A stretch of 64,000 nt of DNA from Prochlorococcus sp. AG-363-N20 (GTDB taxonomy: Bacteria; Cyanobacteriota; Cyanobacteriia; PCC-6307; Cyanobiaceae). Position numbers and translations under genes: made by a program. A model generated the notes under the pieces. The model saw only the letters and a list, made by a program, of their open reading frames with translations, did not search any database and was not told where the DNA came from. Location: contig QCFX01000007.1 in NCBI GenBank assembly GCA_003280105.1, positions 1-64,000 on the forward strand, given 5' to 3'. Every line of letters starts with the position of its first letter. The first letter of the stretch is position 1. Shown one piece after another: positions 57,062 through 64,000 of the stretch.

Positions 57062-57496
57062 TCAAACAGCTGTCTTTTGATTGGCAAGAAGGTCCTTTAA
57101 TTTGGCCAATTCTCCAGCCCAGCGAGGATCAGGAGCTTCTGAAGGAGGGGCATCACTATGGACAACCTTTTTAGTTTGCTTACGTTTCGAGCCCTGGGAA
57201 TTACTACTTGAATTTCCTCCATTACGTCGTCCGCCCCCGTTATTTGATTCGCGGCGTTCCGAACGCTCCACTCTTAGGTTATTGCCATTGAAATCTTTGC
57301 CATTCAGTTGCTCAATAACCGCATTTGCCACTTTCTCATCGGAGATATTGGCAAAGCCAAATCCTCGACATCCCCCAGTTTCTCTATCCATAACCGGTTT
57401 GAACCGAATTCCATTTCCAACAGTTGCAAGGAGTTCTTCTAATTGTTTGCTCTCAAAAGTTTGAGGCAAGTTACCGATGTAAAGGCGAACGCTCAT
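57062..57496 (-). CDS. RRM RNA-binding protein (Rbp family)
   Basis: A single RRM domain of about 80 residues followed by a Gly/Asn/Ser/Lys-rich tail, total 144 aa. RNP2 is LYIGNL near residue 5 and RNP1 is RGFGFANI near 45. Cyanobacterial Rbp proteins of this sort are linked to cold adaptation and mRNA localisation. The tail end, WAGELAKLKDLLANQ, may be amphipathic. ATG 57496 is preferred to TTG 57502. The upstream gap to cca has a GATCA/TGATC hairpin at 57526-57538. Confidence 0.92.
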   Translation of the reverse strand: MSVRLYIGNLPQTFESKQLEELLATVGNGIRFKPVMDRETGGCRGFGFANISDEKVANAVIEQLNGKDFNGNNLRVERSERRESNNGGGRRNGGNSSSNSQGSKRKQTKKVVHSDAPPSEAPDPRWAGELAKLKDLLANQKTAV

Positions 57497-57577
57497 GAAC
57501 AAAAAGGGGAGAAAAGAATGATGCCGATCAGATTGATCAAAGTTTCACTTAGTGCAGCTAGTTAATCACAGCAAGGT

Positions 57578-58804
57578 CTAATTATGTTTCCACCAGTCAC
57601 GTGCACTTTGCAGAGCTTCATCTCTACTATTCAACCTTCCGAAGGCTCTTTCATGGCAAAGATGGCGCATAAGTTCACCTAATTGCACACCCTCACTCAA
57701 TTGAAGCTCCTTTTGAAGCGTATTGCCATCCAAAGGACAAGAGGGGTGAAACAGCGGGTCGTTTGGGTTTCTCCATCGCCTCAGCCATATTTCTTGATCA
57801 GATCGTTGTAATTGAATGATCAAAGATGGAAGGTCTTCCTCTAAATCTTGATGTAACTTCAAACGATCTTTTTCAGAAAAAGTCTGAAAAGCCTTGCCAT
57901 CATCTAACTTTTTCCAATAACGGAGCCTTTCGCAGCGTTTACGTTGTTTGCGACTGAATCGCAACAGATTCAATCCATCATCACTAAGCAAATCGGTCAA
58001 TAAAGCCAAAGGCATTGCAAGATCAAATTCTTCTGGTGAAAAAATCTCTTCCATTTTTGAAGAAAAGGTTTCTAAATTCATTGCGGAATCTTTATTGCTC
58101 CACAACTCAACTAAACCAATTTCTTTAAGAAGCCTTATTGCTGTTTCTGCCCACCTACCTTCTACCAATTTTTGAATTTCCGCCTGAATTCTTTCATTAG
58201 AAGCTAAAGGAAGGAGATTCGAATATTTACAAAAAAAACTCTTTGTTTTTGAATCTAGGGAAAGATTCATTTCTGCTATCAGCCTTATTCCCCTCAGAGG
58301 CCGCAATGGATCATCCAATAAGTTCTTCTCCCGAAAAGCAACAAGGCGTTTTTCGAACAAATCTTTCATTCCTCCAGTCGGATCGAGGATTCGTGGGTGA
58401 GAGTCGAAAGTCAATGCAATTGCATTCACACTGAAATCACGGCGCCAAAGATCTTCTTCAATACTTGATCCCATTTGACTTGCAAAATCAATTGTCCACC
58501 CGTTAGAAATAAAGCGAGCCATATCCCTTTGTTCATCAAGTATCACGCAACGTCCATCAATTTTCTTAGTAAATTCTTGAGTGAGATTTATTGCACTGCA
58601 AGGAACGACAAAGTCTAGATCTGGAGTCTTAGCAAGCCTGTTCAAGAGCGCATCCCTAACAGCCCCTCCAACCAAAGCAGTCCCCTCAGGCAGGTCAGAA
58701 GCTTGGACCGGACATTGATCAAGTTTTAATCTTTCCAAAACAACTTTGACCAGATCAGCCTGATCAACCGCCAGAATGGTCTCATCAGCTTTGGTGGGGG
58801 TCAT
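57578..58804 (-). CDS. cca: tRNA nucleotidyltransferase (CCA-adding) / poly(A) polymerase family
   Basis: A class II nucleotidyltransferase of 408 aa. GTALVGGAVRDALL near residue 44 and TPDLDFVVP near 65 are the catalytic motifs; RRDFSVNAIALTF near 124 and LDPTGGMKDL, then PLRPLRGIRLIAE near 170 follow. It may add CCA or only part of it to tRNA ends. Start is unclear: ATG 58804 or 58810, which sit on top of the ycf34 start, or TTG 58738, which would leave room for promoters. I give 58804. Confidence 0.9.
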   Translation of the reverse strand: MTPTKADETILAVDQADLVKVVLERLKLDQCPVQASDLPEGTALVGGAVRDALLNRLAKTPDLDFVVPCSAINLTQEFTKKIDGRCVILDEQRDMARFISNGWTIDFASQMGSSIEEDLWRRDFSVNAIALTFDSHPRILDPTGGMKDLFEKRLVAFREKNLLDDPLRPLRGIRLIAEMNLSLDSKTKSFFCKYSNLLPLASNERIQAEIQKLVEGRWAETAIRLLKEIGLVELWSNKDSAMNLETFSSKMEEIFSPEEFDLAMPLALLTDLLSDDGLNLLRFSRKQRKRCERLRYWKKLDDGKAFQTFSEKDRLKLHQDLEEDLPSLIIQLQRSDQEIWLRRWRNPNDPLFHPSCPLDGNTLQKELQLSEGVQLGELMRHLCHERAFGRLNSRDEALQSARDWWKHN

Positions 58805-59054
58805 GTGCATATGTGTTAACTGCCGCTGGGTTGACCGGTGTCAGACGTATCACGCAGTTGAGCGACAGCACGGTGTAATCCATCTAAACGAAGCTCCAGA
58901 CATAGAGCCAAGAGATCCACAAATTCATATAAGTGTTTTAGGCCTCAATCAAGGAGAAGTGGGAATTGAATGGGATGTAAGAGCCTGTAAGAGCTTCCAA
59001 GAAGATCCAGGGAGATGGCTCAGATTAAGACCTGGAGAAGAATTGCCAACATGA
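58803..59054 (+). CDS. ycf34: Ycf34, iron-sulfur cluster-binding protein
   Basis: Ycf34 is a small conserved protein of cyanobacteria and some plastids that binds an Fe-S cluster and is connected to photosynthetic electron transfer. The 83-aa protein begins MCICVNCRWVDRC with clustered cysteines and contains ERQHGV, IEWDV and WLRLRPGE. The ATG at 58803 is the family start; a longer reading from 58776 is not conserved. GGTGGGGG just upstream may serve as the ribosome site. The stop overlaps the tsaB ATG by 4 bases. Confidence 0.92.
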   Translation: MCICVNCRWVDRCQTYHAVERQHGVIHLNEAPDIEPRDPQIHISVLGLNQGEVGIEWDVRACKSFQEDPGRWLRLRPGEELPT

Positions 59055-59728
59055 ACTTGGAGGAAGAGAAAGAAAAAAAAGTTCCTCGAGATGGATTCCT
59101 TATTGGACTTCATAGCTGCTCTGAAACTTTAGGCGTCGCAATTATCAACTCTAAAGATCCAAAAGAGAGTTTAATTAGTTCAACTTTTCCTATCGGGAGA
59201 AGTCTTTCTAATCTAGTTTTTAATTGCATTAATCAGGTTATTCCTAAATCAAATTGGAAGCAAATTATTCGCATTGCAGTTGCAACCGGACCAGGTAGTT
59301 TCACAAGTACTAGAGTTACAGTAGCTATTGCTAGAACACTAGCTCAACAAGTAAATTGCTATTTAGATGGAGTAAGCAGCTTTGCATTAATGGCAGCCAG
59401 ACTTAATGGCGGCATAGAGATATGTGATGCAGGTGAATCATTCTGGATAACAAGAGATATGCCTAGGAGAGGTTTAATAGCAGGTGAATATATTGTGAAA
59501 AAAAGTAGAAGTATTTACTTAGACTATGATGTTATTGAGATAAGTCCACCAAAGCTTTATTCGAAGAAAATTGATTCAATTAAAAGCTATGAAGCTACAG
59601 AAAATGTCAGCAAAGATGTTGAAAGACTTACAAGAATATGCTTTGCTTCTCATGAGCTAAATATTGAAAGTTATTGGGGAAATATCCTGCCAATTTATCC
59701 AACTTCACCTGTAGGTAATGTTAAATGA
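59051..59728 (+). CDS. tsaB: TsaB, tRNA threonylcarbamoyladenosine synthesis protein
   Basis: TsaB is the regulatory partner of TsaD in making t6A37 in tRNAs reading ANN codons. The 225-aa protein has an ASKHA-fold start GFLIGLHSCSETLGVAI and ATGPGSFTSTRVTVAIARTLAQQ near residue 76, the motif of the family. The C-terminal half is divergent. ATG 59051 overlaps the ycf34 stop. TsaD is not within the window. The next gene overlaps by 4 bases. Confidence 0.88.
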   Translation: MNLEEEKEKKVPRDGFLIGLHSCSETLGVAIINSKDPKESLISSTFPIGRSLSNLVFNCINQVIPKSNWKQIIRIAVATGPGSFTSTRVTVAIARTLAQQVNCYLDGVSSFALMAARLNGGIEICDAGESFWITRDMPRRGLIAGEYIVKKSRSIYLDYDVIEISPPKLYSKKIDSIKSYEATENVSKDVERLTRICFASHELNIESYWGNILPIYPTSPVGNVK

Positions 59729-60324
59729 AGCTTTTTCATCCAAGCTTCTTATTTAGTGGTTTTGTTATCATTTTTCTTCTTAATTCAAAGTATACAAGGC
59801 CTTACATAAAAGCCTTTAGGAATATTGAGCAACCTCAATTAATTTTGGTTCTTGGAGGAGATGTCTCACGAGAATATCTTGGAGTTAAATTAGCCAAAGC
59901 GATGGGATTGCCATTAATAATTAGTGGTGGAAGCAATCCAGAATTCGCAGAATGGTTAATAGAAAAAAGCACCATACCCTCAAATCTTGTTACACTTGAT
60001 TATCGCGCTGAAGATACTCTTGGAAATTTTACTTCGATAATTGATGATTTACTACTCAAAGAAGTAAAACATGCTTTATTAATAACAAGTAAGGATCATA
60101 TGTCACGGGCAATGCTTGTAGGAAATATTATCGCCGGAAGTCGAGGGATTCGACTAACAAGTATATCCGCCAAATGCGCTCCAAGATGCAAAGAAGAGAC
60201 TCTATCTAAAAAGACTATTGATTTAATTAGAGCTTTAACTTGGGTTATAACAAAGAAAGATCCCAAGTTATTTCTACAAAATCTTTACCAAAGCCAGGAA
60301 AAGCTTATTTTTAAGGATGAGTGA
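59725..60324 (+). CDS. YdcF-like DUF218 protein
   Basis: A 199-aa protein with an N-terminal membrane anchor (SFLFSGFVIIFLL, residues 7-20) and a DUF218 domain: LILVLGGDVSREYLGVKLAKAMGLPLIISGG near 40 and LDYRAEDTLGNFTSIIDDLL near 94. The GG-x-D loop suggests a nucleotide or polyol-phosphate binding site as in other YdcF/SanA-like proteins, but the reaction is unknown. It overlaps tsaB by four bases and converges with plsC with one base between. Confidence 0.85.
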   Translation: MKLFHPSFLFSGFVIIFLLNSKYTRPYIKAFRNIEQPQLILVLGGDVSREYLGVKLAKAMGLPLIISGGSNPEFAEWLIEKSTIPSNLVTLDYRAEDTLGNFTSIIDDLLLKEVKHALLITSKDHMSRAMLVGNIIAGSRGIRLTSISAKCAPRCKEETLSKKTIDLIRALTWVITKKDPKLFLQNLYQSQEKLIFKDE

Positions 60325-60325
60325 A

Positions 60326-61000
60326 CTAGTGCAAAAGGCCTTTATCTATCATATTATTTATAGATTCTTGTAGTTTCACAGTGACAACATCTAAGTCATT
60401 TCTTTTGCGACTAATTGGAGCAGGAATAGGCTTACCAATGCGCATATGAATAGGCATTAAGCGAGGAAAAATAGAGCCTGTTCCTAAGACCCTATGACTA
60501 TTAATTATGGCTACTGGTAGCAATGGAGCCCCACTGCGAGCCGCTAGCAATGCTGCACCAGGTAGGGGAGCATTGACTCGACCATTATCCTGACGACTTC
60601 CATCTAAAAAAACACCTGTTGCCCAGCCTTCATTAAGCTTCGCGGTCGCAATACGAATGGCTTCTCTGTCACTTGCTCCTCTCTTAACAGGGTATGCTCC
60701 ACACTTTCGAATAATCCAACCCAATAAAGGAATCTTAAAAAGTTCTGCCTTTGCCATAAACGCAACAGGTCTCCCAAAAGCATGACCTAATAGTGGTGGA
60801 TCCAAATGGGATCCATGATTAGCAACTACAACTAAAGGGCCGTAAATAGGTACATTCTCTATCCCAAAAGTTTTCCCTCTAAAGAGTCCACGAAATATAG
60901 GAAAAACAAACAAATAACTAACAATCCTATAAGCCAAGCTAGGGCTAGGGGGAACAAGGCATGCGGCCTTTTCTGTCAATTGCAAATTAGGTTTGTTCAC
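60326..61000 (-). CDS. plsC: 1-acylglycerol-3-phosphate acyltransferase
   Basis: PlsC adds the second acyl chain to lysophosphatidate. The 224-aa protein has motif I VVVANHGSHLDPPLL near residue 57 (N-H-x4-D), motif II near GAYPVKRGASDREAIRI, and motif III LDGSRQDNGRVNAP near 133. Hydrophobic sequence near the N-terminus suits a membrane-associated enzyme. The start is GTG at 61000. It ends a plsX-fabH-fabD-plsC string, with gaps of 52, 28 and 4 bases, that covers fatty-acid initiation and phospholipid acylation. Confidence 0.93.
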   Translation of the reverse strand: MNKPNLQLTEKAACLVPPSPSLAYRIVSYLFVFPIFRGLFRGKTFGIENVPIYGPLVVVANHGSHLDPPLLGHAFGRPVAFMAKAELFKIPLLGWIIRKCGAYPVKRGASDREAIRIATAKLNEGWATGVFLDGSRQDNGRVNAPLPGAALLAARSGAPLLPVAIINSHRVLGTGSIFPRLMPIHMRIGKPIPAPISRKRNDLDVVTVKLQESINNMIDKGLLH

Positions 61001-61004
61001 GCAT

Positions 61005-61901
61005 TCAATGTCCTAAATCACTCGCTGAAGACAGCTGACTAATCGTAAGGTCTTTATAAGAGCGTTTCGCAAGACCACTAAGAACATTTCCGGGCCCAAT
61101 TTCTACCAAAGTATTAATCCCTCGACTGACCAATTCTTCCATTGTTTCTCTCCATCTAACTCCTGAAATCATTTGGCTTTTTAGCTTTTGCTTTAAAACA
61201 TGTGGATCACAACTTGGTATTGGATCAGAATTACTAAGAACAGGAATAGATGCTTTATTGAAATTAATTTGATCAAGTTGCATGGCAAAAGTCTTTGCTG
61301 CATTTGCCATATATGGAGAATGAAAAGCCCCGGAAACATTTAAAGGGATTGCTCGTTTACAGCCCAAAGAAGTAGTAACAGCCGTAACCCCTTCAGGGCT
61401 CCCTGAAAGCACAACCTGGGCTTCACTATTATCGTTAGCTATTACAACTCCTTCTATATCTTCAACAAGAGTCTCTAACTTTTGTCGGTCAAAGCCAATC
61501 ACAGCTGTCATAGCCCCTCCAGCCGCTTCTGCCATTAACTCAGAGCGGTTTTTAAGCAAGCTCAAAGCTGTATCAAAATCAAAAACTTCCGCTGAATACA
61601 GAGCAACAATCTCTCCAAGGCTATGGCCTGCTACATAAGTGGGTTTACGACCTTGCCTCCGAAGATCATCTACTAACAATGATTCAACAACAAACAATGC
61701 TGGTTGCGTATTCCTAGTGTCATTTAAATCAGTCAGTTGATCATCTTCCTTGTGACCTCCTCGACAAATCTCTAAAAGGTTTCGCCCTAATAGCTCAGAA
61801 GCTGATTGAAAGCGTTTTTGGGCTCCCGGCAAAGAAAGCAAATCTTCTGCCATGCCAAGTTTCTGAGATCCTTGACCAGGAAAAATCCAAGCTATGGACA
61901 T
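61005..61901 (-). CDS. fabD: FabD, malonyl-CoA:ACP transacylase
   Basis: FabD loads malonate on acyl carrier protein. FPGQGSQKLGM near residue 8 forms the oxyanion loop, GHSLGEIVALY near 93 has the nucleophile Ser, and GAFHSPYM near 200 the catalytic His. Total 298 aa, as usual. The start is ATG at 61901, 28 bases after fabH, and its stop is 4 bases before plsC, so it is inside the lipid operon. Confidence 0.95.
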   Translation of the reverse strand: MSIAWIFPGQGSQKLGMAEDLLSLPGAQKRFQSASELLGRNLLEICRGGHKEDDQLTDLNDTRNTQPALFVVESLLVDDLRRQGRKPTYVAGHSLGEIVALYSAEVFDFDTALSLLKNRSELMAEAAGGAMTAVIGFDRQKLETLVEDIEGVVIANDNSEAQVVLSGSPEGVTAVTTSLGCKRAIPLNVSGAFHSPYMANAAKTFAMQLDQINFNKASIPVLSNSDPIPSCDPHVLKQKLKSQMISGVRWRETMEELVSRGINTLVEIGPGNVLSGLAKRSYKDLTISQLSSASDLGH

Positions 61902-61929
61902 AAAAATCTTTGAAATTTATATGTGGAGC

Positions 61930-62949
61930 CTAGGAGGGTCCATGCCATTTAAATAATGCCGCACCCCAACTCAAGCCAGCTCCAAACCCACTACTAGCAA
62001 TTAAATGACCTGACTGAACACGTCCATCCCTTACCGCTTCATCAAGCATTAAAGGAATAGTTGCTGCTGAAGTATTTCCATAAGATTCAAGATTGCTTAA
62101 TACCTTTTCTCGAGGGAGTTTAAAGCGATCTGCGACTGCATCAAGAATGCGCTGATTAGCCTGGTGGAGTAATAGCCAATCCAAACATTCTGGCTTGATG
62201 TTATTCACTTTTAGCAAGTTATCCAAAATGGATGGGACTTCACGAACTGCAAACTTATAAACCTCTTGTCCATTCATCTCAATAGTTGAATATCCACCCT
62301 TCTGATGAGTTTTACCAGTGACTAAATCCAGATAATCTCTACGTTGAGGCAAGTTCAAACAGCCACCGCGTTTACCATCAGATTTCAAGTCAAATGCTAA
62401 TAATCCATTCTGATTTGAGTTAGTGGATTCAATAGCCACAGCGCCTGCTCCATCGCCAAATAAAACACAACTTCTTCTATCATCCCAATCTACCCAGCGG
62501 GAAAGCTGATCAGCACCTATAACCAATGCTCGCTTGATAGAGCCAGTCCGCAAAAATTGTGAAGCAGTGACCAAGGCAAACAAGAAGCCGCTACAAGCAG
62601 CCGTCAGGTCAAAGGCAACTGCTTTTGAAGCTCCAAGCATGGCTTGTATCTGAGGTGCTGAACCGAACAAATCATCTGGTGTCGAGGTGGCTAAAAGAAC
62701 CAAATCAACCGTCTCTGCATCCCAACCAGCCATTTGTAAGGCTGATTCTGCTGCCCGATAACTGAGATCATTAACCGTTTCACCTTTAGCTACAACTTTT
62801 CTTTCGCGGATACCTGTTCTAGTTTGAATCCATGCATCACTAGTCTCTACTCTTTGGCCTAGTTCATCATTAATAACCCTTTGAGCAGGAGTGGAACTAC
62901 CACAACCTACGAGAGCTACTCCTGGAAGATTTGGGGGCGCTTGAGCCAA
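61930..62949 (-). CDS. fabH: FabH, 3-oxoacyl-ACP synthase III
   Basis: FabH condenses acetyl-CoA with malonyl-ACP to start fatty-acid synthesis. The Cys-His-Asn triad is intact: DLTAACSGFLF near residue 120, LLLHQANQRILDAV near 265 and ESYGNTSAATIPL near 293. GIRERKV at about 46 and GFGAGLSWGAALF at the end are also as expected. The start is TTG at 62949, with no ATG near the conserved start. 339 aa. Confidence 0.95.
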   Translation of the reverse strand: MAQAPPNLPGVALVGCGSSTPAQRVINDELGQRVETSDAWIQTRTGIRERKVVAKGETVNDLSYRAAESALQMAGWDAETVDLVLLATSTPDDLFGSAPQIQAMLGASKAVAFDLTAACSGFLFALVTASQFLRTGSIKRALVIGADQLSRWVDWDDRRSCVLFGDGAGAVAIESTNSNQNGLLAFDLKSDGKRGGCLNLPQRRDYLDLVTGKTHQKGGYSTIEMNGQEVYKFAVREVPSILDNLLKVNNIKPECLDWLLLHQANQRILDAVADRFKLPREKVLSNLESYGNTSAATIPLMLDEAVRDGRVQSGHLIASSGFGAGLSWGAALFKWHGPS

Positions 62950-63001
62950 AGAGGAATTAGTTTTACAGTTTGATCAGTCAACCACAGCCATTACATTTAA
63001 G

Positions 63002-64000
63002 TCATCCAATGGTCATGGAAGCTGGGTTCTGGAGTTGAAGCAAATCATCCATTACTCCATGATTTGCCGCAGAATGGGCTAGCCGAAGAGCACTCACGAC
63101 AGAAAGAGCTTTGCTACTTCCATGACCTATAACACAAATCCCATTAACGCCTAACAAAAGGGCACCCCCATGCTCTGCATGGTCCAATCTCTTCTTAATT
63201 CGTTTTAAATTGCTACGTAAAAATGCAGAGCCAACTTTTCCTCTACGGCCTCTGGGTAATTCTGAACGAAGAACATTTAATAAAACACTTCCTACAGATT
63301 CTAGAAATTTGAGCAAAACATTGCCAGTAAAACCATCACAAACAACTACATCAAACTCTCCAGAGAGAACATCACGTCCTTCACAATTGCCAGCAAAATT
63401 AAAGCGTTCTTCCTCAGTTAATAATGAGTAAGTTTGCAGAGACAAATCATTACCTTTACAAGATTCTTCTCCAATGTTTAACAAACCTATTCGCGGATTC
63501 GCAACTTGAAGAACATCTCTTGAGTAAATATTTCCAAGCAAAGCAAATTGATGTAAATAATTTGGTTTGCAATCCATATTTGCACCAACGTCAAGAACTA
63601 AAACTGGTTGTCCAGGATCTTTAGTAGGGAAAAGTGCACCTATTGCTGGGCGATCAATGCCAGGAAGTCGCCCTAAACGAAAAATTGCAGAAGCCATTAG
63701 AGCTCCAGAGTTACCAGCGGAATACATCGCCAAAGCAGTTCCCTTTTTAACCAGATCCATAGCAATATTGATACTTGCATCCCTTTTGCGTCTCACAACA
63801 GTTGCCTCTTCGTCCATTTCTACTGATGGACCACTTGCTATCAAATCAAGATGACCTAATTCAATTGCTTGATTTAACAATTCATCTAACCCCAGCTCCG
63901 TAGCAGCCTGGAGAACTTTGTCAGATTCCCCAACAAATTTGATGCGAATAGGCAATCGTTGAAGAGCCTGAAGACAACCATCAAGAATCTGTCCAGGAGC
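63002..64000 (-). CDS. plsX: PlsX, phosphate acyltransferase (5' end beyond window)
   Basis: PlsX converts acyl-ACP to acyl-phosphate for glycerol-3-phosphate acylation. The visible 332 codons run in frame to base 64000, beginning APGQILDGCLQALQRLPIR, so the true start lies outside the window. Motifs include VGESD near the start, AMYSAGNSGALMASAIFRLG, LVLDVGANMDCKPNYLHQFA and VVCDGFTGNVLLK. It heads the visible part of the lipid operon. A codon at 63955 is not the start. Confidence 0.95.
   Translation of the reverse strand, partial: APGQILDGCLQALQRLPIRIKFVGESDKVLQAATELGLDELLNQAIELGHLDLIASGPSVEMDEEATVVRRKRDASINIAMDLVKKGTALAMYSAGNSGALMASAIFRLGRLPGIDRPAIGALFPTKDPGQPVLVLDVGANMDCKPNYLHQFALLGNIYSRDVLQVANPRIGLLNIGEESCKGNDLSLQTYSLLTEEERFNFAGNCEGRDVLSGEFDVVVCDGFTGNVLLKFLESVGSVLLNVLRSELPRGRRGKVGSAFLRSNLKRIKKRLDHAEHGGALLLGVNGICVIGHGSSKALSVVSALRLAHSAANHGVMDDLLQLQNPASMTIG

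Overview
This window reads as core chromosome of a marine picocyanobacterium, most likely a Prochlorococcus of a low-GC, low-light type. The basis is oxygenic-phototroph genes (NDH-1 subunits H, A, I, G, E, D, F and M, Mg-protoporphyrin methyltransferase, phytoene synthase and desaturase, phylloquinone genes, Ycf34, RbcR), AT-rich codon use (marine Synechococcus are much more GC-rich), very short intergenic gaps and frequent overlaps of convergent gene ends. The strain cannot be named from this sequence. I see no tRNA, rRNA, CRISPR array, insertion sequence, prophage or integrase, and coding is near continuous. Only two gene-free stretches exceed 300 bases: 30737-31071 and 38166-38614.

Layout. 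1-11.8 kb: tail of a CobC/HisC-like aminotransferase, murG, a secreted protein of unknown function, pgk, a small Usp protein, RbgA-type GTPase and RluD-type pseudouridine synthase, a fused double-ATPase ABC protein, the (p)ppGpp synthetase/hydrolase, SelO and a DUF2062 membrane protein. 11.8-17.2 kb: mnmE, nadC, argS and a second HisC-like aminotransferase. 17.2-21 kb, minus strand: a tight set prfB, DUF3285, ybeY, dgkA, pabA/trpG and an exported, apparently metal-less metallo-beta-lactamase-fold protein; prfB carries the classical CTT TGA C programmed +1 frameshift. 21-27.4 kb: glutaredoxin and glutathione synthetase, then a phylloquinone block (menF, menA, menC, menE, DHNA-CoA thioesterase), then ndhH. 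28.6-38.2 kb: rsmH, cysteine desulfurase, a NarL-type response regulator, chlM, nagA, purE, cysC, a SUI1-like factor, trpB, hrcA and a rhodanese.

38.6-44.2 kb, plus strand: gltA, ndhA, ndhI, ndhG, ndhE, NAD kinase and a CYTH protein, probably one transcription unit. 44.2-47.8 kb: a 62-aa TTG-start protein facing a small LuxR regulator that looks like PedR, a metF-like gene, a sugar nucleotidyltransferase and scpA. 47.9-52.4 kb, minus strand: a Z-ISO/NnrU-type carotene isomerase, ndhF and ndhD. 52.5-57 kb: rbcR, DUF3172, ndhM, then crtP and crtB. 57-64 kb: an RRM protein, the CCA-adding enzyme, ycf34, tsaB, DUF218 and the lipid block plsX (partial), fabH, fabD, plsC.

Functional threads are the NDH-1 complex (eight subunit genes in five places), phylloquinone for photosystem I, early carotenoid synthesis (phytoene to lycopene steps), fatty-acid and phospholipid initiation, and translation quality and stress (RSH, RF2, YbeY, MnmE, TsaB, RsmH, RbgA). 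I do not see a clearly new multi-gene system. The items most worth checking are small ones: the degenerate MBL protein, a palindromic CATG that can serve as start codon on both strands (ycf34/cca), a perfect 13-bp hairpin before gltA, an inverted repeat in the rbcR/Z-ISO gap, a 16-bp palindrome before purE, and an exact 9-bp tandem repeat coding for Gly-Pro-Arg triplets.
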